Of a DNA stretch of 5,047 nucleotides, positions 1 through 4,952 are shown one piece after another; positions within the stretch are counted from its first letter, which is position 1; each line of letters begins with the position of its first letter. The notes under the pieces were generated by a model, which was not told where the DNA came from, ran no database searches, and saw only the letters and a program-made list of their open reading frames with translations. Origin of the DNA: an uncultured Selenomonadaceae bacterium (GTDB lineage: Bacteria; Bacillota; Negativicutes; Selenomonadales; Selenomonadaceae); the NCBI GenBank assembly GCA_910579115.1, contig CAJTSO010000026.1, forward strand, positions 15,020 through 20,066, written 5' to 3'. Both the position numbers and the translations under genes were made by a program.

Positions 1-477
1 AAAAGCGGCATTTAACGGAAATTTCGTATATGGTATATCTTCCAGCTCCAGCAGGTACGGCTTAGTTTCAATATTAAAACAGATTGTCAGGCCCTCCGAT
101 GCCCTGAACTCAATTTTTCTGAATACCGGCACCACGCGAAAATCAGGCTTGCTTTTGTCAGAAGAAACGTTTATATCCTTGATGGCTTTCGTTCCCATGT
201 TTTCGCAGGTTTTTCGCAGCTCCGTATAAAACCGCTTATTCCCCCCAAACAAATTGATTATCTCTTTCGTATCTATGTGAATTTCCGGGAACTCATCATC
301 AAAATACTTCGCATTGGGAAGGTGGGGGCGCAATTTCTGAAGCCCCAGAAAAAACAGCCTGCTTTCATTCATTGAGAATGTTTTCCTGGATTCGATAAGC
401 GGATTGGCCTGATATACCATTACATCCTTCAGGTGTTCCAATTTAGGCTGCTGTTCGTCGTCTTTCACATTTGCCAA
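1..477 (-). CDS. Plasmid replication initiator, Rep_3/RepB-like, 5' part only (runs off left edge)
   Basis: This is the N-terminal 159 residues of an initiator protein; the frame is open to the first base of the window, so the C-terminal part is missing. The segment VMVYQANPLIESRKTFSMNESRLFF is represented by residues about 19-43, the usual opening of the Rep_3 (Initiator Replication) first winged-helix domain. A VVPVFRKIEF-type strand lies near residues 115-124 and a YTKFPLNAAF segment at 150-159, just where the family normally continues into the ST-YAIRLYELL helix. Family members are commonly 300-400 residues, so roughly half is visible. The protein should bind iterons and recruit host replication proteins. 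The TTG start at 477-475 is chosen because GGAGGT (490-485) stands 7 nt upstream; another in-frame TTG at 483 is too close. The iteron field directly upstream supports the assignment. Family call by recalled motifs, not a database search. Confidence 0.88.
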   Translation of the reverse strand, partial: MANVKDDEQQPKLEHLKDVMVYQANPLIESRKTFSMNESRLFFLGLQKLRPHLPNAKYFDDEFPEIHIDTKEIINLFGGNKRFYTELRKTCENMGTKAIKDINVSSDKSKPDFRVVPVFRKIEFRASEGLTICFNIETKPYLLELEDIPYTKFPLNAAF

Positions 478-560
478 GAACAATACCTCCCCATTTACTA
501 CTCTGCTATCGCTCAGAAAAACTGACTTGACTGTTGTTATTTTTTCCGCCCATAAGGGAA

Positions 561-588
561 ATTATACATTCCGGAATATTCACGTCAG
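561..588 (-). promoter_or_regulatory. Promoter candidate for the replication initiator
   Basis: Read on the minus strand, CTGACG (588-583) and a perfect TATAAT (566-561) are separated by 16 nt, giving a leader of about 75 nt before the TTG start. The spacer contains a 10-bp palindrome, ATTCCGGAAT (568-577), which could serve as an operator. Just upstream, at 604-619, two iteron half-sites (TTGATAC and GGATAA) sit back to back, so autoregulation by Rep is possible. The -10 box is strong and the -35 box is only 4/6. Confidence 0.5.
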
Positions 589-662
589 GAAAAACGCACC
601 ATGTTGATACATGGGATAACTGACCAACTCATTCCAGCACAAAAACAAGCCCTATGTTTCCG

Positions 663-1054
663 GGATAGTTTTTTGATACCATATTCTCTTCCAAATCTGC
701 CCGACGCTTCAAACAGGATAGCTATATGATACTGGCCTTGCAAGCCTTATATCCCGCCTGCTTCCGGCTGTTTATCAGGACAGTTTTTCGACACCTCTTC
801 AGATGTTTTCTGTGCCTGATTTATGCAGGAACCTCTCCTTGTCTTTGTACATGCGAAACTTCCGTTCTTTATAGAAAAGATCTCTTCTCCCCGCACTGTA
901 CCACGTCAAGGATAGTTTTTCGACACCTTTATTCTTCCAAATAATAATAATCGGCTGACCCCTTACATCCGTCCAGGATAGTTATTTGATACTAACCCGG
1001 AAAGCCGGTTACTGCAACATCTTTTTCCTGAAACCGGGATAGTTATTTGACACT
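663..1054 (+). repeat. Six dispersed iteron-like sites, forward orientation
   Basis: Sites matching GGATAG-N6-GATACY or close to it occur at 663-680, 716-733, 778-795, 910-927, 976-993 and 1037-1054. The 5' flank is usually CA or CG and the core is T-rich (TTTTTT, TTTTTC, TTATTT). Steps between starts are 53, 62, 132, 66 and 61 bp, so most copies are about six helical turns apart, with 132 being close to twice that. The intervening sequence is unique. They match the core origin iterons at 2135-2239 in the opposite orientation, so they are probably Rep-binding sites outside the core origin. Confidence 0.8.
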
Positions 1055-1188
1055 TTTTCGGCGCATTCTTCTTCTTTACTGCACCGGCCAAACGATAATG
1101 CTTTTTTCAGCAAAAACCAGACCATCTCCACCGAGAAGTATTCATCGGCTATGCCGTTATAACGACGGGAAGATGTCTCCTGCTTCAA
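1009..1188 (-). other. Unrecognised 59-codon minus-strand reading frame, possible gene remnant
   Basis: On the minus strand a frame open from 1206 to the TAA at 1011-1009 can start at TTG 1188 and gives 59 residues. It includes a protein-like stretch, DEYFSVEMVWFLLKKALS (residues about 15-32), followed by a charged EEECAEK segment. There is no ribosome binding site in front of the TTG, and one iteron (1037-1054) lies inside the frame, where it reads VSNNYP. It fills most of the otherwise iteron-free gap between 1055 and 1292. I do not recognise the sequence. It may be the 3' end of an old gene or a chance frame; other frames nearby also look moderately protein-like, which weakens the case. 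Confidence 0.2.
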
Positions 1189-1292
1189 TTTGACAATCAG
1201 CTGACGCTATGGAACTAATATATTCATGATTGTTTAACCCAAAACGGAAGAAAAAGTCCCGCGGTACTCCCTTAACCAAAGACAGTCTGACA

Positions 1293-1403
1293 GGATAGTA
1301 TTTCGATACCCATACCTATACTTGGCAGGATACTTTTTCGATACTTCCAGGAAATATCTTCAGGATAGCGATCCGATACTTTTCAGGAAAATTTTTTCAA
1401 TCA
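1293..1403 (+). repeat. Forward iteron cluster with exact 35-bp period
   Basis: Three good copies of the 18-bp site lie at 1293-1310, 1328-1345 and 1363-1380, exactly 35 bp apart each time. A degenerate fourth copy (GGAAAATTTTTTCAATCA, 13/18 to the consensus) is at 1386-1403. These are the last copies pointing right; every copy from 1439 to 2239 points left, so this cluster forms the boundary of a large convergent arrangement. Confidence 0.75.
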
Positions 1404-1438
1404 GGCCCAAATCCTGGATTCTCTTTTCCCTTTCCTTT

Positions 1439-1543
1439 GGTATAATAACACAATCCTTTTTTATCGGCAAGCTTTCCTTTCATATCGTATCCCTATCCTC
1501 TTGTATCGAAATACTATCCTGCTTCTGTATCTAAAAACTATCC
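1439..1543 (-). repeat. Reverse iteron cluster, five phased copies
   Basis: Five reverse-orientation copies (consensus GTATC-N6/7-CTATCC on the plus strand) start at 1439, 1460, 1481, 1502 and 1526, in steps of 21, 21, 21 and 24 bp. The last two (1502-1519 and 1526-1543) are close to consensus. The first three are degenerate (for example 1460-1477, about 12/18) and would not be noticed without the regular phase, which places them on one face of the helix. This looks like a second, partly decayed iteron array. Confidence 0.65.
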
Positions 1544-1594
1544 TTTTACCATTACGGTGAGCAGTATCCTGTGAACACCCCAAATTATTTATGA

Positions 1595-1675
1595 TTTATT
1601 CTTTCTCTATCCTTTGGTGTCGAACTTCTACCCTTGTGTATCTTTCTTCTATCCTTTTTTATCTTTTCCCTGTTC
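1595..1675 (-). repeat. Reverse iteron cluster, four phased copies
   Basis: Copies start at 1595, 1616, 1637 and 1658, each step 21 bp. Those at 1616-1633 and 1637-1654 are recognisable (GGTGTC/TGTATC outer half, CTACCC/CTATCC inner half). Those at 1595 and 1658 are degenerate, and 1658-1675 keeps mainly the TATC half. A further doubtful copy (AGTATC then ACACCC) is at 1563-1580, out of phase. Same orientation as the core origin iterons. Confidence 0.55.
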
Positions 1676-1987
1676 TCACTCCTTTTAATCTCAAGCTGTC
1701 AGCAACATACCAAAATTAAAGTACAACGACTAAAAAATTTTCTGCTCCGACTAAATATATGACAGATGCCCCCGTCAGCTGACAAAGAGTCCTTAATTTT
1801 CCTCCATCTTTGTCTATTGTTCAACGCACCAGGAAAAATCCAGTCGCCAGAGAACCGTATATTAACGTGTTTCACTTCCACCGCTTTATTGTTTTATTGA
1901 TGTAAATAAGAGTGTATCGACATCATGAAAAATAGCTGTAGAATTTTCTCGGACAGTAGCGTTATACAGGTCTCCAGGATTTCCCGG
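1676..1987. other. Gap with no identifiable gene or iteron
   Basis: No iteron copies are seen in this 312-bp stretch. It holds a palindrome GTCAGCTGAC at 1774-1783. A minus-strand frame at 1881-1699 (GTG start, 60 residues, containing GDWIFPGALNNRQRW) has no ribosome binding site and I recognise no family in it. Plus-strand frames over the same bases are equally open, for example 1926-2048, 40 residues, so none is supported as a gene. Confidence 0.4.
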
Positions 1988-2005
1988 CGTATCGGAAAAC
2001 TATCC
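1988..2005 (-). repeat. Single isolated iteron copy
   Basis: CGTATCGGAAAACTATCC is a close match to the reverse consensus GGTATCGAAAAACTATCC. It stands alone 147 bp (7 x 21) before the first core iteron at 2135, in the same orientation. Confidence 0.7.
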
Positions 2006-2088
2006 CACAACTTATATCCAGCGCCTGATGCGGCTTATTTTCGGTAATTATTAAGAGATATTGTGTATTCAAACGACCAAATTTCTGC

Positions 2089-2118
2089 TTATCCACAAAA
2101 TAAATCTGTTTATCCACA
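2089..2118 (+). promoter_or_regulatory. Two perfect DnaA boxes
   Basis: TTATCCACA occurs at 2089-2097 and again at 2110-2118, an exact match to the strong DnaA box consensus, both on the plus strand and 21 bp apart, so both sit on the same face of the helix. A weak third (TTTTCCACC, 2122-2130) follows. They end 16 bp before the first core iteron, the usual layout of iteron plasmid origins that need host DnaA. Confidence 0.85.
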
Positions 2119-2134
2119 TAGTTTTCCACCAACC

Positions 2135-2239
2135 GGTATCTTTTGGCTATCCTACAAGTATCTATATCCTATCCTGTAAGTATCTACCCACTCTCCAGAC
2201 AGTATCTTTTTTCTCTCCAAAAGTATACTATTACTATCC
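2135..2239 (-). repeat. Core origin iteron array, five tandem copies
   Basis: Five reverse-orientation 18-bp sites start at 2135, 2157, 2179, 2201 and 2222, with steps of 22, 22, 22 and 21 bp (two helical turns). The plus-strand pattern is (G/A)GTATC at one end and CTATCC or CTCTCC at the other, with a variable 6-bp middle. The array is flanked by DnaA boxes on the left and A/T-rich DNA on the right. This is the best candidate for the initiator-binding part of the replication origin. The cognate Rep is presumably encoded at 1-477 because no other initiator is seen, and the same motif surrounds its promoter. Confidence 0.87.
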
Positions 2240-2270
2240 CAATAAATCTGAACCCCCTTGTCATTAACGC

Positions 2271-2336
2271 TTTTTCAAAAACTCAAAGCAATATAAAAAC
2301 AATATAAAGCATAAAAAAAAAACAAAAAAGATTGTT
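2271..2336. other. A/T-rich candidate unwinding element of the origin
   Basis: This stretch is dominated by A and T, with a run of ten A residues. It contains tandem 11-mers CAATATAAAAA (2289-2299) and CAATATAAAGC (2300-2310) followed by ATAAAA. It begins about 30 bp after the last core iteron. Iteron origins typically have an A/T-rich repeat region here that Rep and DnaA melt for helicase loading. A further A/T-rich tract continues to about 2400. Confidence 0.7.
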
Positions 2337-2424
2337 GAGATAAGACTGCCTTATAGTTCATATAAAGAATAAAACCCATTGCTGTTACTTAAATTAAATC
2401 AATTGTGCCGCGAATAACCAATCA

Positions 2425-2619
2425 TTGATAGTTGAAGATGAGCTTCATCAGCAACAAAACCACAATAAAAAAATACTTACGCTTGCTGCATCATGCAAAT
2501 ATTTTCCTGGCTCTCTATGTAAAGCAGCATTGGAAATGACGGAGGCAGTATTAGCCGAAGAATTAGGCGGCACTTATATTGTTGAAGATCGTAAATATCC
2601 CACTATTAAAAAAATATAG
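2425..2619 (+). CDS. Small hypothetical protein or 3' gene remnant
   Basis: This frame is open from 2398 to the TAG at 2617-2619. Using TTG 2425 gives 64 residues; there is no ATG near the start and no ribosome binding site before the TTG, so the 5' end is doubtful. From about residue 17 the sequence is protein-like: ILTLAASCKYFPGSLCKAA, then EMTEAVLAEELGG and IVEDRKYPTIKKI at the end. I do not recognise a family. The stop codon is inside the left arm of the inverted iteron pair (2616-2671), and two terminator-like hairpins follow on the same strand, which fits plus-strand transcription. It could be a genuine small protein, or the tail of a gene whose front was lost when the origin was assembled. 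Confidence 0.35.
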   Translation: MIVEDELHQQQNHNKKILTLAASCKYFPGSLCKAALEMTEAVLAEELGGTYIVEDRKYPTIKKI

Positions 2620-2671
2620 TATCTAAAAGCTATCCCGAACGAAAAAAACCGGGATAGCTTTTAGATACTAT
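2616..2671. repeat. Perfect 22-bp inverted repeat formed by two opposed iterons
   Basis: Arms at 2616-2637 and 2650-2671 are exact reverse complements, with a 12-nt A-rich loop (2638-2649). Each arm contains a full iteron: AGTATCTAAAAGCTATCC at 2618-2635 and its mirror at 2652-2669. The middle 6 bp, variable in all other copies, are kept identical between the arms. In iteron plasmids, inverted Rep sites usually bind Rep dimers and act in autoregulation or copy control. No T-tract follows, so a terminator is less likely. A TATAAT lies at 2690-2695 with no good -35 box; the right arm occupies that position. Confidence 0.85.
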
Positions 2672-2711
2672 GGGGAAATAATGCACTGCTATAATGACTG
2701 AGGCATCAATT

Positions 2712-2729
2712 AAGAGACGGCTCTTTTTT
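2712..2729 (+). terminator. Short rho-independent terminator-like hairpin
   Basis: AAGAG (2712-2716), loop ACGG, CTCTT (2721-2725) followed by TTTT. The stem is only 5 bp, but the T-tract points to plus-strand termination, possibly of the small ORF ending at 2619. Confidence 0.45.
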
Positions 2730-2733
2730 ATAA

Positions 2734-2759
2734 AGGTTCAGGAAACAGAACCTCTTTTT
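2734..2759 (+). terminator. Second terminator-like hairpin
   Basis: AGGTTC (2734-2739) pairs with GAACCT (2748-2753) across an 8-nt loop and is followed by CTTTTT. With the hairpin just upstream it could form a tandem plus-strand terminator. Confidence 0.45.
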
Positions 2760-2835
2760 CAGACCGACCCTGATGAGTAAATTGTACCTTAAAGGCTGTT
2801 TTTAACCACTGCCGTCCCTCAATTCAAAATAATAA

Positions 2836-3003
2836 GCAAACTGTTGCGCTAGCGAAAACTGGAGAAATGGCGTTAGACACAGCGATTCCTATTTGGGAAA
2901 ATACGCAAAAGAAAATGGAAATTTTCTTTGCCTGCAAACTTCAAGGTTTAGAGAATCGGATTCGGATGAGGATGTAAAAAGAATCGGCAAACAAGCTAAA
3001 TAA
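2836..3003 (+). pseudogene. Probable 3' remnant of an unrecognised gene
   Basis: A frame opens after a stop at 2833-2835 and closes at TAA 3001-3003, 55 codons, with no start codon near its beginning. It reads protein-like: NWRNGVRHSDSYLGKYAKEN from about residue 8, then LCLQTSRFRESDSDEDVKRI and a basic end GKQAK. A different plus-strand frame (2777-2977) overlaps it and also looks moderately coding (residues ALDTAIPIWENTQKK), so a frameshifted or decayed gene, or chance, cannot be separated by eye. No ribosome binding site and no family recognised. The palindromic repeat that begins at 3029 may mark the point where the original gene was interrupted. Confidence 0.28.
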
Positions 3004-3028
3004 TGTGGCTGCTTGGGTAGGGCAAGGC

Positions 3029-3073
3029 AACCGGCGCAAGCTGGTTCATGCCAGGCGGATGCCTGGCGCCAGG
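3029..3073. repeat. GC-rich double-hairpin extragenic palindrome
   Basis: Two adjacent hairpins: AACCGG/CTGGTT (3029-3034 and 3041-3046, one mismatched pair) and GCCAGGC/GCCTGGC (3050-3056 and 3061-3067, perfect, loop GGAT). The second overlaps a perfect 12-bp palindrome CCTGGCGCCAGG (3062-3073). It is much more GC-rich than its surroundings and lacks a T-tract, so it looks like a dispersed extragenic palindromic element and not a terminator. Only one copy lies in this window. Confidence 0.5.
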
Positions 3074-3100
3074 ACACTATAAAACATGTTGTGGAAGGGC

Positions 3101-3132
3101 AAAGAAAAGAGTCGTCTATTAGTAGACGACTC
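3101..3132 (-). terminator. Rho-independent terminator, minus strand
   Basis: A perfect 10-bp stem, GAGTCGTCTA / TAGACGACTC, with loop TTAG on the plus strand (3109-3132). Read on the minus strand it is followed by TTTTCTTT (3108-3101). It is suitably placed to end transcription of the minus-strand gene whose stop is at 3347. A near copy (20/24) lies upstream of that gene at 4095-4118. Confidence 0.65.
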
Positions 3133-3346
3133 ACAGACTGTAGACAAAAGTCACTGCCTTATCCATAGAAAGCAGAGGCTTTTTATATTCATCACAGAAC
3201 AGCAAAGTTGAAACCAGATTTCTGAAAATACTACAGAAAATAGGCCGTTTTTCGCAATATTCGCTGAAAAATGTGGGTAAAGGTACCTGTGTCCTGGAAG
3301 CAGCGGAATAGATCTTGCTGCAGGTGGTGCGGAAGATCTATTCTTG
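3133..3346. other. Non-coding 3' flank of the 238-residue gene
   Basis: No supported gene. It contains a perfect 11-bp inverted repeat, GAATAGATCTT (3306-3316) and AAGATCTATTC (3333-3343), with a 16-nt GC-rich loop, starting 3 bp beyond the stop codon of the minus-strand gene and lacking a T-tract. It could protect the mRNA 3' end or pause transcription. A weak AAAGC/GCTTT hairpin with a short T-tract is at 3169-3184 on the plus strand. Confidence 0.5.
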
Positions 3347-4063
3347 TCAAAGAGGGTACTTTTTGAGATAAAGACGCCATCCTGTAGCCAAGAAACGATC
3401 AATAGCCCTTTCTAAAACAGAAAAATGTCTTTCTTGAACCAAAAATAAATAATCTCTTACTGAATACCTTGAAGCCCTTAAATAAAACATTTTTGCACTT
3501 TTTGTTTCTTCCATATTTTCAAATTTATAAAATCTTTTCAGATATTCACTTTCGGGTTTTCTATCTCTATGATTATAAATGATTACCGTTGAACCTTGCG
3601 CATAATAATTTGCTGCTTCTGTATATGTTGTGTATTTGTTGCCGTGTTTTGAATATGGTTTTATACTTTTCACTTCCAATCCGTTATCAGGATCTAAAAA
3701 TATTACATCCTGCTTATGCAATTTCTTTAAGGATGCCGAATGCCATTTATTACGGCTCTTCGCTTCTAACATTTTGTTCCAAAATAAAGCGTTTTCAAAA
3801 AGTTTTGCTCTTTCAAGTCTTGCGACTGTTCTGTTGTTACTTAATACGATTTCTTTTAAGGCGCAGTGCAAATAAATATCAGGAGTATCACAATCGCATT
3901 CTAAATATTCTGTGTACCTGCCGTCAGTGGAGACTCTTGAGTATTCAGGTTCATCCGGCGTCAAATACCAGTTTAACCCTATACTGAAGTCAGCGGCTTC
4001 GAGATTTCTCAAAATCCCCAATTTTGTATAATCTCCTATATCACCGGTATATTGATTTTTCAT
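3347..4063 (-). CDS. Conserved protein of unknown function, NQYxGDIGDY / LDPDNGL family
   Basis: A 238-residue protein. The ATG at 4063-4061 is chosen because GGAGG (4075-4071) stands 7 nt upstream; the in-frame TTG at 4069 would be 1 nt away. I recognise the pattern of a widespread bacterial hypothetical-protein family: an N-terminal NQYTGDIGDYTKLGILR (residues 3-19), NWYLTPDE (31-38), DGRYTEYL (47-54), the core DVIFLDPDNGLE (119-130), HGNKY (140-144) and VIIYNHRDR (160-168). The acidic LDPDNG motif after a hydrophobic strand resembles an active-site or cofactor-binding loop (some methyltransferase-like and nuclease-like folds have such a loop), but that is inference. No signal peptide or membrane segment, so cytoplasmic. 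It appears full length. The gene looks more A/T-rich than the DUF1638 gene upstream of it and is bracketed by near-identical hairpins, suggesting an acquired single-gene cargo. The gap of 109 bp to the upstream gene contains a hairpin, so co-transcription is uncertain. Confidence 0.85.
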   Translation of the reverse strand: MKNQYTGDIGDYTKLGILRNLEAADFSIGLNWYLTPDEPEYSRVSTDGRYTEYLECDCDTPDIYLHCALKEIVLSNNRTVARLERAKLFENALFWNKMLEAKSRNKWHSASLKKLHKQDVIFLDPDNGLEVKSIKPYSKHGNKYTTYTEAANYYAQGSTVIIYNHRDRKPESEYLKRFYKFENMEETKSAKMFYLRASRYSVRDYLFLVQERHFSVLERAIDRFLATGWRLYLKKYPL

Positions 4064-4094
4064 GATCAACCCTCCTTCAGACCGTCGACAGACG

Positions 4095-4125
4095 GAATTG
4101 CCTATTAGTAGACGATTCTTTTTTT
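4095..4125 (+). terminator. Hairpin with T7 tract, near copy of the 3109-3132 hairpin
   Basis: GAATTGCCTA (4095-4104), loop TTAG, TAGACGATTC (4109-4118), then seven T residues (4119-4125). One G-T pair and one C-A mismatch interrupt the stem. On the plus strand it has terminator form, yet no plus-strand gene is seen upstream. A second small hairpin, CCGTC/GACGG (4082-4086 and 4091-4095), adjoins it. On the minus strand both would lie in the leader of the 238-residue gene, just ahead of its ribosome binding site, so a role in controlling that gene is also possible. Confidence 0.45.
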
Positions 4126-4172
4126 AGGAATGTTTCAACATGAGAGCGAAATTCTTGAGGGATTTTGAGCGG

Positions 4173-4850
4173 CTATTTAATTTCTGCTGGGGTCAGTCCG
4201 GCAAATTCTGTAATCAGTAGAGTATTTCCCTTGGGAATCTGGATTATATCTTTATCGTAGTTTCCAGATATCAGTTTTTCCAGTATTTTATATGTACCGG
4301 GTATTTTTGTGATTTTTCCGCCGAGGATGTCAATCAGTGGAGTAATATAGCTTTCGACATCATTTATATCGTATGTGCCGGTATCTATAATGTAGAAATC
4401 AGTAAAGCCTTTATAAATGGTTCTAAGTTTTTCAGCGGCATTTTCGTAGCCGTGCTTACTGATAAGCTTTTCGTGGCAGATTGAGGAGGCCTGCATGAAT
4501 TTCATCCAGCTGGCGGTGAGAAATATGGCGCCTTTGGGGCGGGGAGTATTGCTGCCGCTGAGGAGGATGTCGATGCAGTCCATTGTTCGGGGGACAACGA
4601 TATTACAGGAACTGGCGGTGAGATTACAGGTGGCCTTCCCGCAGCCGGATACGCAGATGACTATTTCATAGGCAGGGTTATTGGCCGAGCCGTTTTCATC
4701 GATTATTTTCTGTAAGGTTTCGCGCATTTTCTGTGGGTTGCTGTGAAGCTTTGAATCAAGGAATGTAATCTCATCCTTACAGCCAAGATTTTTGGCGGTA
4801 ATTTCAAGCTCTTTTTGAATTGTAATACATGAGTATATTTTTCGGCGCAT
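4173..4850 (-). CDS. DUF1638 family protein
   Basis: A 225-residue protein. The ATG at 4850 (MRRKIYSC) is chosen because GGAGG (4862-4858) lies 7 nt upstream; a longer frame to 4898 would add 16 residues that do not resemble the family start. Features matching DUF1638: ITFLDSKLHSNPQKMRETLQ (about 28-47), a cysteine-rich CVSGCGKATCNL (66-77), VVPRTMDCIDILLSGS (85-100) and FLTASWM (110-116). C70, C75, C81 and C91 could bind a metal or cofactor. As I recall, the family is often found beside corrinoid-dependent methyltransferases and their activators in methanogens and anaerobic Firmicutes, but no reaction is established. Here no such neighbour is present, so it may be a solitary or displaced copy. 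No signal peptide or membrane segment. Family call is by motif memory. Confidence 0.8.
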   Translation of the reverse strand: MRRKIYSCITIQKELEITAKNLGCKDEITFLDSKLHSNPQKMRETLQKIIDENGSANNPAYEIVICVSGCGKATCNLTASSCNIVVPRTMDCIDILLSGSNTPRPKGAIFLTASWMKFMQASSICHEKLISKHGYENAAEKLRTIYKGFTDFYIIDTGTYDINDVESYITPLIDILGGKITKIPGTYKILEKLISGNYDKDIIQIPKGNTLLITEFAGLTPAEIK

Positions 4851-4881
4851 CAAATAACCTCCGGGGCAGGGGATGTGCTTT

Positions 4882-4917
4882 TGTATAATGGCTTTCAACG
4901 GTTAAGGCCGTTATACA
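4882..4917. repeat. Inverted repeat upstream of the DUF1638 gene
   Basis: TGTATAATGGCT (4882-4893) and GGCCGTTATACA (4906-4917) pair at 10 of 12 positions. An alternative inner hairpin AACGG/CCGTT (4897-4901 and 4910-4914 region) competes with it. It begins 32 bp before the ATG on the minus strand, so it is in the leader or promoter: a candidate operator or leader structure. No convincing -35/-10 pair was identified. Confidence 0.4.
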
Positions 4918-4952
4918 GGCAGAACTTAACCGCAAAGAGAAAAGGTAGGAAC

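Noticed and set aside
726..944. 72-residue plus-strand frame
   Set aside because: It runs through iterons, is rich in Cys, Phe and Leu with no family resemblance, and has no ribosome binding site.
663..1054. CRISPR-like array of short repeats and unique spacers
   Set aside because: Repeats are only 18 bp, differ from one another, have uneven spacing (53-132 bp) and match the core origin iterons in sequence; no cas gene is present.
1322..1534. 70-residue plus-strand frame
   Set aside because: It crosses both iteron clusters, has no ribosome binding site, and its hydrophobic character comes from T-rich iteron DNA.
2061..2267. 68-residue plus-strand frame
   Set aside because: It lies over the DnaA boxes and core iterons; the reading follows origin DNA and shows no protein family.
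2690..2695. TATAAT as a promoter for the right-hand region
   Set aside because: No acceptable -35 hexamer at 16-18 nt, and a terminator-like hairpin follows within about 20 bp; left as a note with the inverted repeat.
2889..3134. 81-residue minus-strand frame
   Set aside because: It reads through the palindromic repeat and terminator and lies opposite the more protein-like plus-strand remnant.
3151..3402. 83-residue minus-strand frame
   Set aside because: It overlaps the end of the 238-residue gene in another frame and is otherwise non-coding in character.
3589..3987. 132- and 81-residue plus-strand frames
   Set aside because: Both are antisense shadows of the 238-residue gene, with Leu/Cys-rich translations and no ribosome binding site.
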